From Trichomonas vaginalis G3 (Eukaryota > Parabasalia > Trichomonadida > Trichomonadidae), in NCBI RefSeq assembly GCF_026262505.1, contig NC_067204.1, positions 744,001 through 808,000 of the forward strand: DNA of 64,000 bases. The letters are read 5' to 3'. Made by a program: the position numbers and the translations under genes. Positions 25,607 through 35,124 of the stretch are shown here, piece by piece; position 1 is the first letter of the stretch, and each line of letters begins with the position of its first letter. Below the pieces are notes generated by a model. The model was not told where the DNA came from. It saw only the letters and a program-made list of their open reading frames with translations, and made no database searches.

Positions 25607-27573
25607 ATGAAGAAAATACTTTGTGTTGCAGAAAAGCCTTCGGTGGCTAAGATTGCAGCACGAGTATTATCCAACACGAAATATAAATTTATCATGGGAG
25701 AAAGTAAATTTAATCCAAATTTCGAATTCACAACTAAATATTCCAATGAAGAAGTCCAAGTGATATTCACATCTGTACTTGGTCATATTTTTGATACTGA
25801 TTTTCCAGCACAATACTTACAAAATTGTAGAAATTACGAATCTGAAATTTTATTTGACGTAAAAATCGATCATTTCATCATAGAGAAGCATAAACCAATA
25901 GTAGAAAACATAAAGAAATACGCCGCAGATTGTAATATTGTTCAATTATGGCTAGATAACGATAGAGAAGGAGAAAGCATTGCTGAAGAAGTAGAAATGA
26001 TATGTTTAGAAGCAAACAAAGACATACAAATACAGAGAATTGTTTTAGTGCTCTTTCTTACGAAGATATAATCAAGGCTTTCAATAATCCATCGAATATA
26101 AACAGAAATGAAGCCATGGCAGCAAAAATCAGGCGAGAAATTGATCTAAGACTTGGTGGAGTATTTTCCCATTTCCAAACTCTTAAAATGAAAAAATACA
26201 TCGAAGAAAAAAGAGAAGAAGTGCTTTCATACGGTCCCTGCCAACTTCCTACCCTCGGATTCGTCGTCCACTCCTTCCTCAAAGCTCAGAAATACAACAA
26301 CTACCCTGAAAAATGCTGGAAAATCGATGTCCACATCAAAAAAGGTGACAAATCTTTACAAATTAAATGGAATCGAAAACACCTGTTTTGCAAGGTTTCC
26401 TGCTTCGGTCAGTTCGCGAGTATGTTCGATTTCCCATCAGCTATCGTGACCGATATCCAAATTACAGAAAGTGAAGTGACCAAACCGCAACCGTTAACCA
26501 CTGCTACTCATTTGATCAATTGCTGCAAGTACCTCAAACTTAAAGCCTCCAGGGCGATGGCGATCACAGAGAATCTGTATAACAACGGATTTATTTCGTA
26601 TCCGAGGACTGAAACTGACAGTTTCCCTGACAATTTCAATTTTGTCGACATTTTGACAAATTTGACAATTGACAGAGAGGTCGGAGGGATGGCGTACGAA
26701 GTGTTGAACTCCCTGCAGAAGCCTCTCAAAGGGAATTGCACCGACAACGCTCACACTCCGATTTATCCAATTGTTTGTCCGTCAGAGTTTAATTCAAAAG
26801 AAGAAAAAGACGTTTTTTATTTAATTTGTCGTCACTTTTTTGCGGTTTTGTCAAGTAATTGTTTGGTTACAACCAAAACGACTGAATTCGATGTTGGCGG
26901 AGAGTTGTTCCACTACAAATCGAAGACAATCAAACAAATTGGTTTCATGAAATATTTCGATTACTTCAAAATTAAAGAAAAAAGTGACATTGATTTTTCA
27001 ATGAATGAAAACATTGAAGTCGAATCGATCAAGATGGTGAATACATCATACAAGAAGCCAGAACTTCTTAGCGAGTACGAGCTGATAGACAAAATGAACA
27101 AGAAGAAAATCGGAACAGACGCAACTTTTCACCAGCATATTTCTAAATTGGTCGAAAGAAAATACATAAAAATTGACGGGAACGGAAAGATACTTCCCAC
27201 AGCTGTTGGAGCCGCCCTTGTTGCAGCATATGAGAAATTGAGGATAGGATTTGCTCGGCCACAGCTAATGGCTGATTTGGAGCAGAGTTTGAGAGAGATT
27301 TCGGAAGGAAAAAGGAAATCTGATGATGTTTTGAAGGATTTCATTAGAAGGTACATGGAAATATTCGAAAAGATATATATTAATGCTGATTCTTTGTGCA
27401 TTGAGTTCTCGAAAGCAATTAAAAAGTTTTCAGAAGATATTGAACTTAATTCACAAGAAAAAACTCCTGAAAATACTCAGGAAACCATTGAAATGGATGA
27501 TGAAGTGTCTTTGACAACAGACACAAGAGCTGATGATATAAATGTTGATAGAAAATCTTGTATTATTTCTTAA
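25607..27573 (+). CDS. TOP3: DNA topoisomerase III (type IA), one frame change
   Basis: This type IA topoisomerase works with a RecQ helicase to undo crossed strands. The N-terminal TOPRIM part has KILCVAEKPSVAKIAARVLS and the acidic motif LWLDNDREGE. After a frame change it continues with RREIDLRLGGVFSHFQTL, GPCQLPTLGFV and the active-site Tyr in GFISYPRTETDSFP. IGTDATFHQHISKLVERKYI and GKILPTAVGAALV are also family hallmarks. The two frames (25607-26071, then on to 27573) meet at a run of four T at 26043-26046; five T would read IVFSALSYED as in relatives. No zinc-finger tail is present. The protein instead ends in an acidic segment and CIIS, which resembles a CAAX prenylation box. The gene is host-type. 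Confidence 0.88.
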
Positions 27574-27905
27574 TTTAATTCTTTGTTTGTTTGTATATGT
27601 AAAAAGTTTATATGTTGATACTGATAACGCTTAACATATCATTTTAACCATACATTACCTTATAATTTGAACCATTTTTGTTAAAATTTGATTTGAAAAC
27701 AAAAATATAATGCAAAATCGACTCGTTTTCAATCGTATTTGTAAAGTAAAATATCTGCATTTCCTTGCAAACAAATAAAATTCCAATATTTCCTACAAAT
27801 TATTTATCAAATGAATAAATTTATTAATTTAATTGATAAAAAGCTACTAAAAAAGAAAGTAAATAATATTATTAAGTATTTACACAAAAAAACAATAATA
27901 AAAAT
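27574..27905. other. Gene-free intergenic stretch
   Basis: Convergent 3' ends of the topoisomerase and beta-helix genes face each other across about 330 bases of AT-rich DNA. Nothing else was noticed. Confidence 0.4.
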
Positions 27906-28892
27906 TTAAATACTCTGAGCAGCAGAGCCAAGAGCGAAGATGTACTTAATTCTCTTGTACTTCAGTCGTTCCTGCACGTCTGGTTCGCAGTCAGAGTTTG
28001 GAGTCGGGGTGTTTGGTTCGTAGCTTTCTCCTTCGAACTGAGTGTTGAAGCAGAAGTACTTGTTCTGGCCAATCTGAGCACCGTTTGATAGGTTTGGTAT
28101 CATGTTCGACGGAACTCCTGATCCTTCAAGGAAGTTCGTGTTATCTTTTGTAATTTTCTCTGGATCGTTGACTTTCATGTTTGAGAACTGGCAGAATGAG
28201 ATTGTTGCGGTTGACGTATCTAAGAAAATGTCATTTTGCGTGTTTCTGATAAATGTACAGTTTTTGATCGTAATTGTTGAGTCTTTTAATGATAGACCAG
28301 TGCCGGGGTTGTTGTAGAAGATGGCTAATTCAATCTCGGAAAAACTTTGTAGATACAATGCAGTAGAATCAGTTGGTGCTGTATTTACGAAGAAAGAAGA
28401 GGTTATTTTGGTATCAAATTTGTTATAGTTCACGGCACATAGTTTTGGTTGGTTGCTTGTGAAGTTGTTTTGCTTAAATTCTGCTTTCATGGCGAAAATT
28501 AAATAATTTCCTTCATCACTCTTCATAACAGAGTTGCTCTCGAATCTGCTTTTCTTTTCATATCGATTATAAAATATTGAAGTAGATTTTGTATCTGTGG
28601 CTGTAGTCTTGCACTCTAAAAAGCAGTTAAATAACAAAACAGAAACACCTTCCGCGTAAATTGTATAGTATGACTCGGTGACAACTTTATTGAAATAGCA
28701 ATTTTCAATATTTAGATCAGGAACTGATCCTTGATTGGCTGATGTTGAAATAATCGAAGAAGCTGAGTCTCCACGAATATCATGAAAATAGCAATTCTTG
28801 ATGTAGCTTCCGCCTTGTAAATCAGGTTTTGTGGTGACTTCTTGGTTTTCATAGTTTTGATGAAGCCGAACAGTGAAAAATTTCGTAAACAT
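27906..28892 (-). CDS. Truncated beta-helix surface-type protein
   Basis: This 328-residue protein is built of right-handed beta-helix rungs such as GGSYIKNCYFHDIRGDSASS, LNIENCYFNKVV, IEIAIFYNN-type turns and ITIKNCTFIRNT. It matches the ectodomain of the protein at 20788, including a related end (FCQFSNM, then YFCFNTQFEGESYEP). Unlike that paralogue it stops after PTPNSDCEPD plus about 20 residues, with no Thr/Pro stalk or membrane helix. Its first residues are not a convincing signal peptide. A short hydrophobic frame (MAYIFFNVYEIFHC) overlaps the start in another frame, so the 5' end may also be altered. It may be a secreted fragment or decaying copy. Confidence 0.65.
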   Translation of the reverse strand: MFTKFFTVRLHQNYENQEVTTKPDLQGGSYIKNCYFHDIRGDSASSIISTSANQGSVPDLNIENCYFNKVVTESYYTIYAEGVSVLLFNCFLECKTTATDTKSTSIFYNRYEKKSRFESNSVMKSDEGNYLIFAMKAEFKQNNFTSNQPKLCAVNYNKFDTKITSSFFVNTAPTDSTALYLQSFSEIELAIFYNNPGTGLSLKDSTITIKNCTFIRNTQNDIFLDTSTATISFCQFSNMKVNDPEKITKDNTNFLEGSGVPSNMIPNLSNGAQIGQNKYFCFNTQFEGESYEPNTPTPNSDCEPDVQERLKYKRIKYIFALGSAAQSI

Positions 28893-29485
28893 TAAAAAAA
28901 ATGTAAGCCATACCGAAAATTCAATTGATTGCGATAACGATAATTTTAAATTGAATTTTTCGTGTTGATTTCAGATTAGTTAATAACTGCATATCTATAA
29001 TAATGATTAAAAATTGAACTTAGCGAGAAGTATTGAAATTTACAGATTTCATTGCTACATCTATACTTACCATTTATCTTATTTCGCATGTTAAAGATCT
29101 ACATTTAGTTTTATTCATATCATAAGCCTAAATTTAGAAATTTTATAAAATGTTTTTCGTATTAACTCTGCTTTACTACATCATGAATTTTCTATAAATG
29201 ATGATAATAATATTTGTATAACTCATTTATGTATTATTTGATCGTAATATCATCAGATGAGTCACATCTCTTGAAATATTAATATCTGCATCAATTTGAA
29301 CAATATAGAATTCATTCTATAACTATTTACTATGTTAGTGCTTCGTGATTCTATAGTAGCATTTCTATCTGAAGTGAATCTTTTATTTTTTGATAACTGA
29401 AATGAAAACACTATTTATTAACAGTCTGACAATATTCGTGAAATATGAATTATGAAACCGAAATCTTTATAAAGGTGTCAAAAAA
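28893..29485. other. Gene-free divergent intergenic stretch
   Basis: About 590 bases of AT-rich DNA between two divergent starts, presumably carrying both promoters. GGTGTCAAAAAA directly precedes the start at 29486, with TCA near the start as in trichomonad initiators. Confidence 0.4.
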
Positions 29486-30040
29486 ATGTTTTTGGGTCTT
29501 TTGCTTAAAATCTCAACTTCGGCTCCAATAATCACAAATTCAACATATCTCGTTTTCGAAAAGGAAGGGAAAAGGGTTGGTAAAGTTATTTTTGGATTAT
29601 ATTACAATGAATGTCCAAAAACAGTTGAAAACTACCTTGCTGCCTTTTCTTGTCAGCCAAAACGAGAGTTTTGCTATAACAATACTTATGTTGCTAAGCT
29701 TAATCCTAATAAAAGGCTATCAATTGGCGTGACTTTGGCCACTAAATCAGTTAAGGGAGATCACGAAAGTAACCACGAAGAAAACAAGCTATTGCATGAT
29801 AGAGCATACCTGATTACATCTAATACTCACTACAAAACGTTTTTGACGGGAGAATTTTATATAACGTTTAGGGCATGGCCAAAATACAACGAAGAGAATA
29901 TTGTATTTGGTAGAGTTTTGCGTGGCTTCGATGTTCTCGAAAAACTCAAAATAAATTCGAATGAAAAAGACGTAGACAAAATCAAAATAATTGATTCCGG
30001 TATTATACAAGACGATGACGATGATGATTACGATCTTTAA
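29486..30040 (+). CDS. Secreted divergent cyclophilin-like protein
   Basis: This is a 184-residue protein. MFLGLLLKISTSAPIIT is a likely signal peptide. The cyclophilin fold is indicated by FEKEGKRVGKVIFGLYYNECPKTVENYLA at the start and, near the end, FYITFRAWPKYNEENIVFGRVLRGFDVLEKL followed by IKIIDSGI. The core that normally carries the catalytic Arg and the FHRV motif is replaced by divergent sequence, so prolyl isomerase activity is doubtful. The C-terminus is a run of Asp ending YDL, only loosely like an ER-retention signal. A chaperone-like or binding role in the secretory path is the best guess. It has an intact frame and no intron. Confidence 0.75.
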   Translation: MFLGLLLKISTSAPIITNSTYLVFEKEGKRVGKVIFGLYYNECPKTVENYLAAFSCQPKREFCYNNTYVAKLNPNKRLSIGVTLATKSVKGDHESNHEENKLLHDRAYLITSNTHYKTFLTGEFYITFRAWPKYNEENIVFGRVLRGFDVLEKLKINSNEKDVDKIKIIDSGIIQDDDDDDYDL

Positions 30041-30316
30041 GGTCATTTTATTTATTCTTTGTTTTATTTTATATATATATTTTTACATTTCAATCAATAC
30101 CACAAAATTGTATATTAAACATCAATATAAACGATTTTTATATAATTTAACTATACTATATAATCACATTTTTTACTTTTAGAAAAGGATGAAATTATCA
30201 ATAAAAAAATAGCCAGAAATAAAAATAACAAGAAACAATACACACAAAATTATTGTTATATTAATGCATATTCTGTTTCTTTTTTTTATTTTTAGTTCTA
30301 TTCACTATGTCTTCTT
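30041..30316. other. Short AT-rich 3' intergenic stretch
   Basis: Convergent gene ends; only T/A runs are seen. Confidence 0.3.
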
Positions 30317-31973
30317 TCATTTTAGATTCCAATTCACTCTTATATTTTTTGCATAGAAATCAGCACTCTTACAAGCTTTGTCTATTATGTCGACATCAAA
30401 ATTTGGTAAAGATCGAATGTATTTTACAACATCTATATTTCCAACCATTTCTGCATAGTGAAGAGCTGTCCTATTAAAACCATCTGTTATATTAATGTTA
30501 ACATATGGAAGTGAAAAAAGATAATTAATAATTTCAACATTTCTATTCATTGCTGCATAATGAATGGCCGTCATTCCTGAGTCATCGCGGTCATTAATAT
30601 TTAATATTTGCCTAAATTTGCAAAGAATTTTGATGATTTTTGGATTTTCATTTTGTGCAGCATAATGAAGAACTGTTTTGTTTGTAATATCTTTAGCTGT
30701 CAGATTAATTTTTGAATTTTGGAAAAGAATAATAATGATGTCAGAATTTGGGTTTTGAGCTGCATAATGAAAAGGTGTTAGCTTGTTATTATCGCGGACA
30801 TTTAAATCTATATTTTGCATAGAGCAAAGAATTCTCAAAATTTCTGGATTTCTATTCTGAGCTGCATAATGAAGAGGTGTTTTCCCCGCCAGAATCTTTC
30901 GAATTAACTATAATATTTGGAGATGCGCAAAGAATTTTAATAAATTTTTCATTGTTGTGTAATGCAGCCAAATGAATTGGTGCCATTTTTGAATGATCAA
31001 CAATATTAATATCAATATTAGGATTGTATAAAATAGATTTAAAAATTTTAGAGCAATCATGATCGATTGAATAATGAAGAGCAGTTCTTCCATAATTATC
31101 TTTGGCATTTATATCAATATTACTGAAATTTGAAAGATATATAGATGCTTTGACATTTTGATTTTCAATTGAGTAATGAAGGGCAGTTCTTCCATAATCG
31201 TCTTGTAAATTCAGATCAATATTTGGGGCTGAACAAATAGATCCAAGGATATCAATATTTTCATTTTCAGTGGCAAAATGGAGTATCGTCATTCCATTTG
31301 CATATTTCATATTAATGTCAATAGTTGGAAGATTGCAAAGAAGCTTAACAACATCAAATTTGTCAATAAAACATGCGTATTGAATTGCTGTGAATTTATC
31401 AATATAAATTTCATTGATATTAACATTTGGACATGAACAAATGTATTTTAATGCATCTATATTTTGGTTCTCAATTGTATACTGAATAAGATTCTTTCCA
31501 TTTTTACCTTCTAATTTAAAAAATCCTAATTCAGACATTAATCTGATTGATTCGAAATCTTTTTCATTTGCTGCTTTTAGTAATATGCCGTAAAATAAAT
31601 CGAGATTCTCTGGCTTTTTTTGATAATTCAAAATTAAATTTTGATTTGTCTGAGATTTTTGTCGCTGTAAAAACTTTGCTGCATCTGAAATTATTCTATT
31701 GTTTAATATTATTGAAAGAAATTCTAAGATTTCAAATGCAGAATCTGAATTTTCAAAGTAATTTATCTTCGCATGTTGTGAAAGTAAAAGTAATTCAGAA
31801 ATTTTATACTTTTTTCTTAAAAAGGAAAACGTTTCCATAAATTGATTTGTAGAGAAGAAACAATAATCAAAGATTTGGCATAATTCGGCAAGGCTTCTAT
31901 GATTAAGAAATGTTTCGTTGTCATACCAGTTGTTTATTTGCTTGGCTTGATATTCAAAATCAATTTTAATCAT
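30317..31973 (-). CDS. Ankyrin-repeat protein (one frame change)
   Basis: This host protein has about nine to ten ankyrin repeats. The N-terminal 150 residues (KQINNWYDNETFLNHRSL onward) are the helical domain, DUF3447-like, typical of the large trichomonad ankyrin family. Repeats follow the pattern DNYGRTALHYSIENQNVKAS, NIDINAKD. The frame from 31973 stops near 30852 and the next, to 30317, continues the same repeat series. They meet at an A4/G4 homopolymer on the coding strand (plus coordinates about 30880-30887); one base fewer would read GGKTPLHYAAQNRNPE in phase. This suggests sequence error or recent inactivation. No signal or membrane segment is seen. It is probably a cytosolic protein-binding scaffold. 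Confidence 0.85.
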
Positions 31974-32503
31974 TTAAATAAAATGGTAAACTGTCAAAGT
32001 CAAAAATTTAATTCAAAAATTTCTGAAGAAAAATTTTTTATTCTCACTTTTTACAGAACATATCCATATTACGCACTCACAACTTTTTGAAAATAATACC
32101 CCTCTTGATTTTTTCTCCAATTTTTAGCAAAAGTTTTATTGATTATATCAAATAATCGAATTCTTTATAAGAAACGTAATTAGAATCAATAGTTCTCACA
32201 AAATAAATAGATAGATCTTATTTTATAGAATTTTCGTCTATTTTATTTTCTTGTTACGAAATGATTGCAACTCAATTTTCATAATTTGGTGGAAAATATG
32301 ACATTTTTTTTCAAGACTGTAATGCATCTTTCCTGTGTCGCTATAAGCTACAACAGGTTTAACTTTGGTTTTTTCTCAGCATTCAAAAAAAAAATCGTTT
32401 GCAATCCATAATACGATTTTTTGAATGCTGAGAAATTTCATCTGTAAATAAGTTTTATTATACAGGAAAAGTTCAAAATGTCACTTTACAGACAGGAATA
32501 TAC
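31974..32503. other. Divergent intergenic stretch with hairpin
   Basis: About 530 bases between the ankyrin gene start and the Gly-rich gene. It holds the hairpin at 32373-32434. The last 70 bases are shared with the paralogous Gly-rich gene near 60440. Confidence 0.5.
32373..32434. repeat. 62-base hairpin before the Gly-rich gene
   Basis: TTCTCAGCATTCAAAAAA and ATCGT pair with ACGAT and TTTTTTGAATGCTGAGAA around a loop of about 17 bases. Its right arm ends where conservation with the paralogue's upstream region (near 60441) begins. Confidence 0.75.
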
Positions 32504-33280
32504 ATGTTGAAAGTATGGGGTTCTCAAGGAGGAGTTATTTCTGACGAAACTTCTGGTCTTGGTGCTTATACTGAAGGTATTATCAAATTATCGCGTTATA
32601 CAAAACTTAACATTTACGTAGGTCGACAAGGCGAATGTAGTACATCTGCTTTAACCGATATTTTTTATAACGGAGGTGAAAATTCGATAGGCAAAATTAA
32701 AGAAAGATCCTGTACAGGGGGTGGTGCGACATTCATAACGTATGATAATAATGTTAACGATGTCATAATTATTTCAGGATCCGGCGGTGGCGCCCAAATC
32801 AGATTTAAAGGTGGTTACGGCGGAAAAATTGCTGGAAATGGTGAAGGATATAATAATTGTTTTGGTAAAGGCGCCACTATTTCATCTCCAGGCCAAGGAG
32901 GAATATATCCTGGCGCCGGTGAGGCTTCTTTTTGTCGTGCACTGGATGGCACTTTTTTGAGAGGTGGAAAATCTTGTTCAACCGCTGAAGTATCATCAAG
33001 TGGCGGCGGAAGTGGATATTATGGTGGAGGAGGAAGTTCTGACCAAGGAGCTGGCGGAGGAGGTAGTAGTTATGCTAGTAGTGTCCTAAAAAACGTAATC
33101 TATAAAAACGGAAATGAAGATTTTGTCCAACCAGATGGAACTTCTAAGAAAGGGCACTCAGGTGATGGATTCATTTCTATCGAAAAACTATTTTCATTAG
33201 CTCTCCAAACTTATTGCATCGATTTTCATTATATATCTTTCATTAATATCCTTTCTTTAATTTTTATATCGAGTGAATAA
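32504..33280 (+). CDS. Gly-rich (ALK/LTK-type) domain protein 1
   Basis: The 258-residue frame matches the glycine-rich domain of ALK/LTK receptors, which is expanded in trichomonads: MLKVWGSQGGVISDETSG, KLNIYVGRQGECS, GGGATFITYD, VIIISGSGGGAQI and a Gly-rich end GGGSGYYGGGGSSDQGAGGGG. The open frame extends upstream of the ATG to about 32432 and reads FYYTGKVQNVTLQTGIY, the normal start of this domain. The true N-terminus, perhaps with a signal peptide, is therefore missing or encoded elsewhere. The C-terminus is hydrophobic (YISFINILSLIFISSE), possibly a tail anchor. A broken paralogue lies at 60444-61278. A surface role is inferred. Confidence 0.7.
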   Translation: MLKVWGSQGGVISDETSGLGAYTEGIIKLSRYTKLNIYVGRQGECSTSALTDIFYNGGENSIGKIKERSCTGGGATFITYDNNVNDVIIISGSGGGAQIRFKGGYGGKIAGNGEGYNNCFGKGATISSPGQGGIYPGAGEASFCRALDGTFLRGGKSCSTAEVSSSGGGSGYYGGGGSSDQGAGGGGSSYASSVLKNVIYKNGNEDFVQPDGTSKKGHSGDGFISIEKLFSLALQTYCIDFHYISFINILSLIFISSE

Positions 33281-33364
33281 AATAAATTTTAAAGATGAAA
33301 CATTTAGGATGAAACAAATAAAGAATATGCATGAAAAAAGAATGAATAAAAGAATAAAAAAAAA

Positions 33365-34549
33365 TTATTGTCCGACAATTATTGAAATTCCTCCTAGACT
33401 ATCAGCAACAATTACAAACAAATGCGATATGGAGGAGTTATGAGCGAACGCCGCAGCTTTTATTTTGATTTCCTTTCCAAAAGAGAAACCTTCCGCGGTT
33501 TTCGATCTGTCTTTCATGAAAGAGTGGAAAATGGCCTCACTCTTGTAGTACTTTTCGTGGTTAACAGGCCACAAAAATACACCGTTGTTATCTTCGCTCG
33601 GAATCAGGAACAAATTCTCGTCTTTTGAGACACTGAGCTTCATATTTCCATTCTTGCAACAATGACCAATGTATTTCCTGACAATTGTGAAATTATCTGC
33701 AGAAACTAATCTGATTCTAGAATCATTTGTTGAAACAAGGAAATTGTTACTCCCGATGAATGATATAGATGTAACTTTCTCATTGGGAGCTTCTGATTTC
33801 GCTCTGGGACCTGCTACAAATTGGGAAATATATCTAAGGTCAGGATAAGAATAGACGTAGCAGAATCCATTCTGACAGCCAACAATTATCAGTTCACCAT
33901 CAGGAGAGAACGTAATTGCTGTTGGTGGCGTAATATAACTTAATTCTTGTAAGATGATGTTCGTTTGGCAATTAAGTAGGTGAATCATGTTGTTCCCAGT
34001 TGAGAATAGAATAACTGATGGGTCTGTAGGATGGAAACAACAATCTGTGATTTTATCATTACTATTGTAAGAAAATATTGATCTTTCGGAGGCAAGGTCC
34101 CATATTTTTATGGAGTTATCTTCTGAACAACTCACTAGCATATTGTCTGGTCCGAACTTCAGAGTTGAAATTGCATTTTTATGGTCAGAGAATTTTTTTA
34201 AAACATCAAGTGTTTTCGTATCTAAAATCAATATTTCGCCATCACTATATCCCACAGCTGCATACTGTGAGTCACTCGATACGTTCAAACATTGGATTTC
34301 GCTTGATAAGTATTTTTTATAGGTTTGAATATGAATGTTTTGATAAAAATGCGATTTCTTTTCTTTGATGAATGACTTAAATTCCAAATTTTTTGGCAGT
34401 TCCAGTTTATTTTGACTTTTCAAGTTAGAGTTATATTCTGGCTCGTATTTATCAATAAATTCATCTAGTCTAATGATTTCTCCTGTGTCCAGATTCTTAA
34501 TCCGAAAGATTGGATCAGAATCAGTGTACTTTGATTCTTGAAGCATCAT
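33365..34549 (-). CDS. WD40 protein, WDR44-like
   Basis: This 394-residue protein has six to seven WD40 repeats. The first clear one is about residues 85-115 (IQCLNVSSDSQYAAVGYSDG), then NAISTLKFGPDNMLVSCSED NSIKIWDL. KVTSISFIGSNNFLVSTNDS followed by RIRLVSADNFTIVRKYIGH and a LFLIPSEDNNGVFLWPV repeat match the pattern of WDR44/rabphilin-11 relatives, where the phrase 'NDSRIRL' is typical. Those proteins bind Rab11 and act in endosome recycling. The long N-terminal region of animal WDR44 is reduced to about 80 residues here. The frame is intact. Subfamily assignment is moderate; the WD40 call is sure. Confidence 0.82.
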   Translation of the reverse strand: MMLQESKYTDSDPIFRIKNLDTGEIIRLDEFIDKYEPEYNSNLKSQNKLELPKNLEFKSFIKEKKSHFYQNIHIQTYKKYLSSEIQCLNVSSDSQYAAVGYSDGEILILDTKTLDVLKKFSDHKNAISTLKFGPDNMLVSCSEDNSIKIWDLASERSIFSYNSNDKITDCCFHPTDPSVILFSTGNNMIHLLNCQTNIILQELSYITPPTAITFSPDGELIIVGCQNGFCYVYSYPDLRYISQFVAGPRAKSEAPNEKVTSISFIGSNNFLVSTNDSRIRLVSADNFTIVRKYIGHCCKNGNMKLSVSKDENLFLIPSEDNNGVFLWPVNHEKYYKSEAIFHSFMKDRSKTAEGFSFGKEIKIKAAAFAHNSSISHLFVIVADSLGGISIIVGQ

Positions 34550-35124
34550 TTTATCTGAAAAAATTTATGATTCGATAATTCAATTTATAATTCAATTTTA
34601 TTAATTTTTAATATTCAAAATAAGATAAATTTATGTGTGCTGATATTCAGATCGAAGACGGTTGCATAGTTATTTGATAGGAGCACGTTTGAAAATTTTT
34701 ATATTATATTTATTAATATATAGTATAATTTAATATTTTTACCATTAAATTTTTTAAAAACCGCAATGATCGTATATTTTCTGAATTTTGACTTGAATAC
34801 TTTCAAAAATATGTTATAGGATTATGTATCAATTTTATTTTTTCAGATTTGCAAGATATTTTCCGATCATCTTAAATTATTTGACATCTCGCAAATAACC
34901 ATTTGATTAACTTCATATTGTGATACTTAATAATTATATTCCATTAAATTTTATTAAAATATCAAAAAAGGCCAAATGTCTCTAAAATTTTGGATTTTAA
35001 TCTAATATAATATAGATCCAAGGTGATGTGATTTTTGCATCCCTGGGATGGACGATACACCCAAAGTGTCACCTTTTTGGGATAACATGAATTTTAAATA
35101 TCATGAGAGTTCTGCAAACCATAT
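34550..35124. other. Gene-free AT-rich stretch
   Basis: No frame, hairpin or repeat stands out before the hairpin array; it is only AT-rich DNA with an ATCCCTGGGAT-type short palindrome near 35037. Confidence 0.4.

Noticed and set aside
32429-32470. TATTATACAG before the Gly-rich frame as a 3' splice site
   Set aside because: It lacks the fused branch-point sequence known for trichomonad introns, and the frame is already open upstream of it.
33200-33280. GPI-anchor signal at the C-terminus of the Gly-rich protein
   Set aside because: The hydrophobic tail is followed by SSE rather than ending the chain cleanly, and trichomonads are thought to lack a standard GPI-protein pathway; a tail anchor is left as the option.
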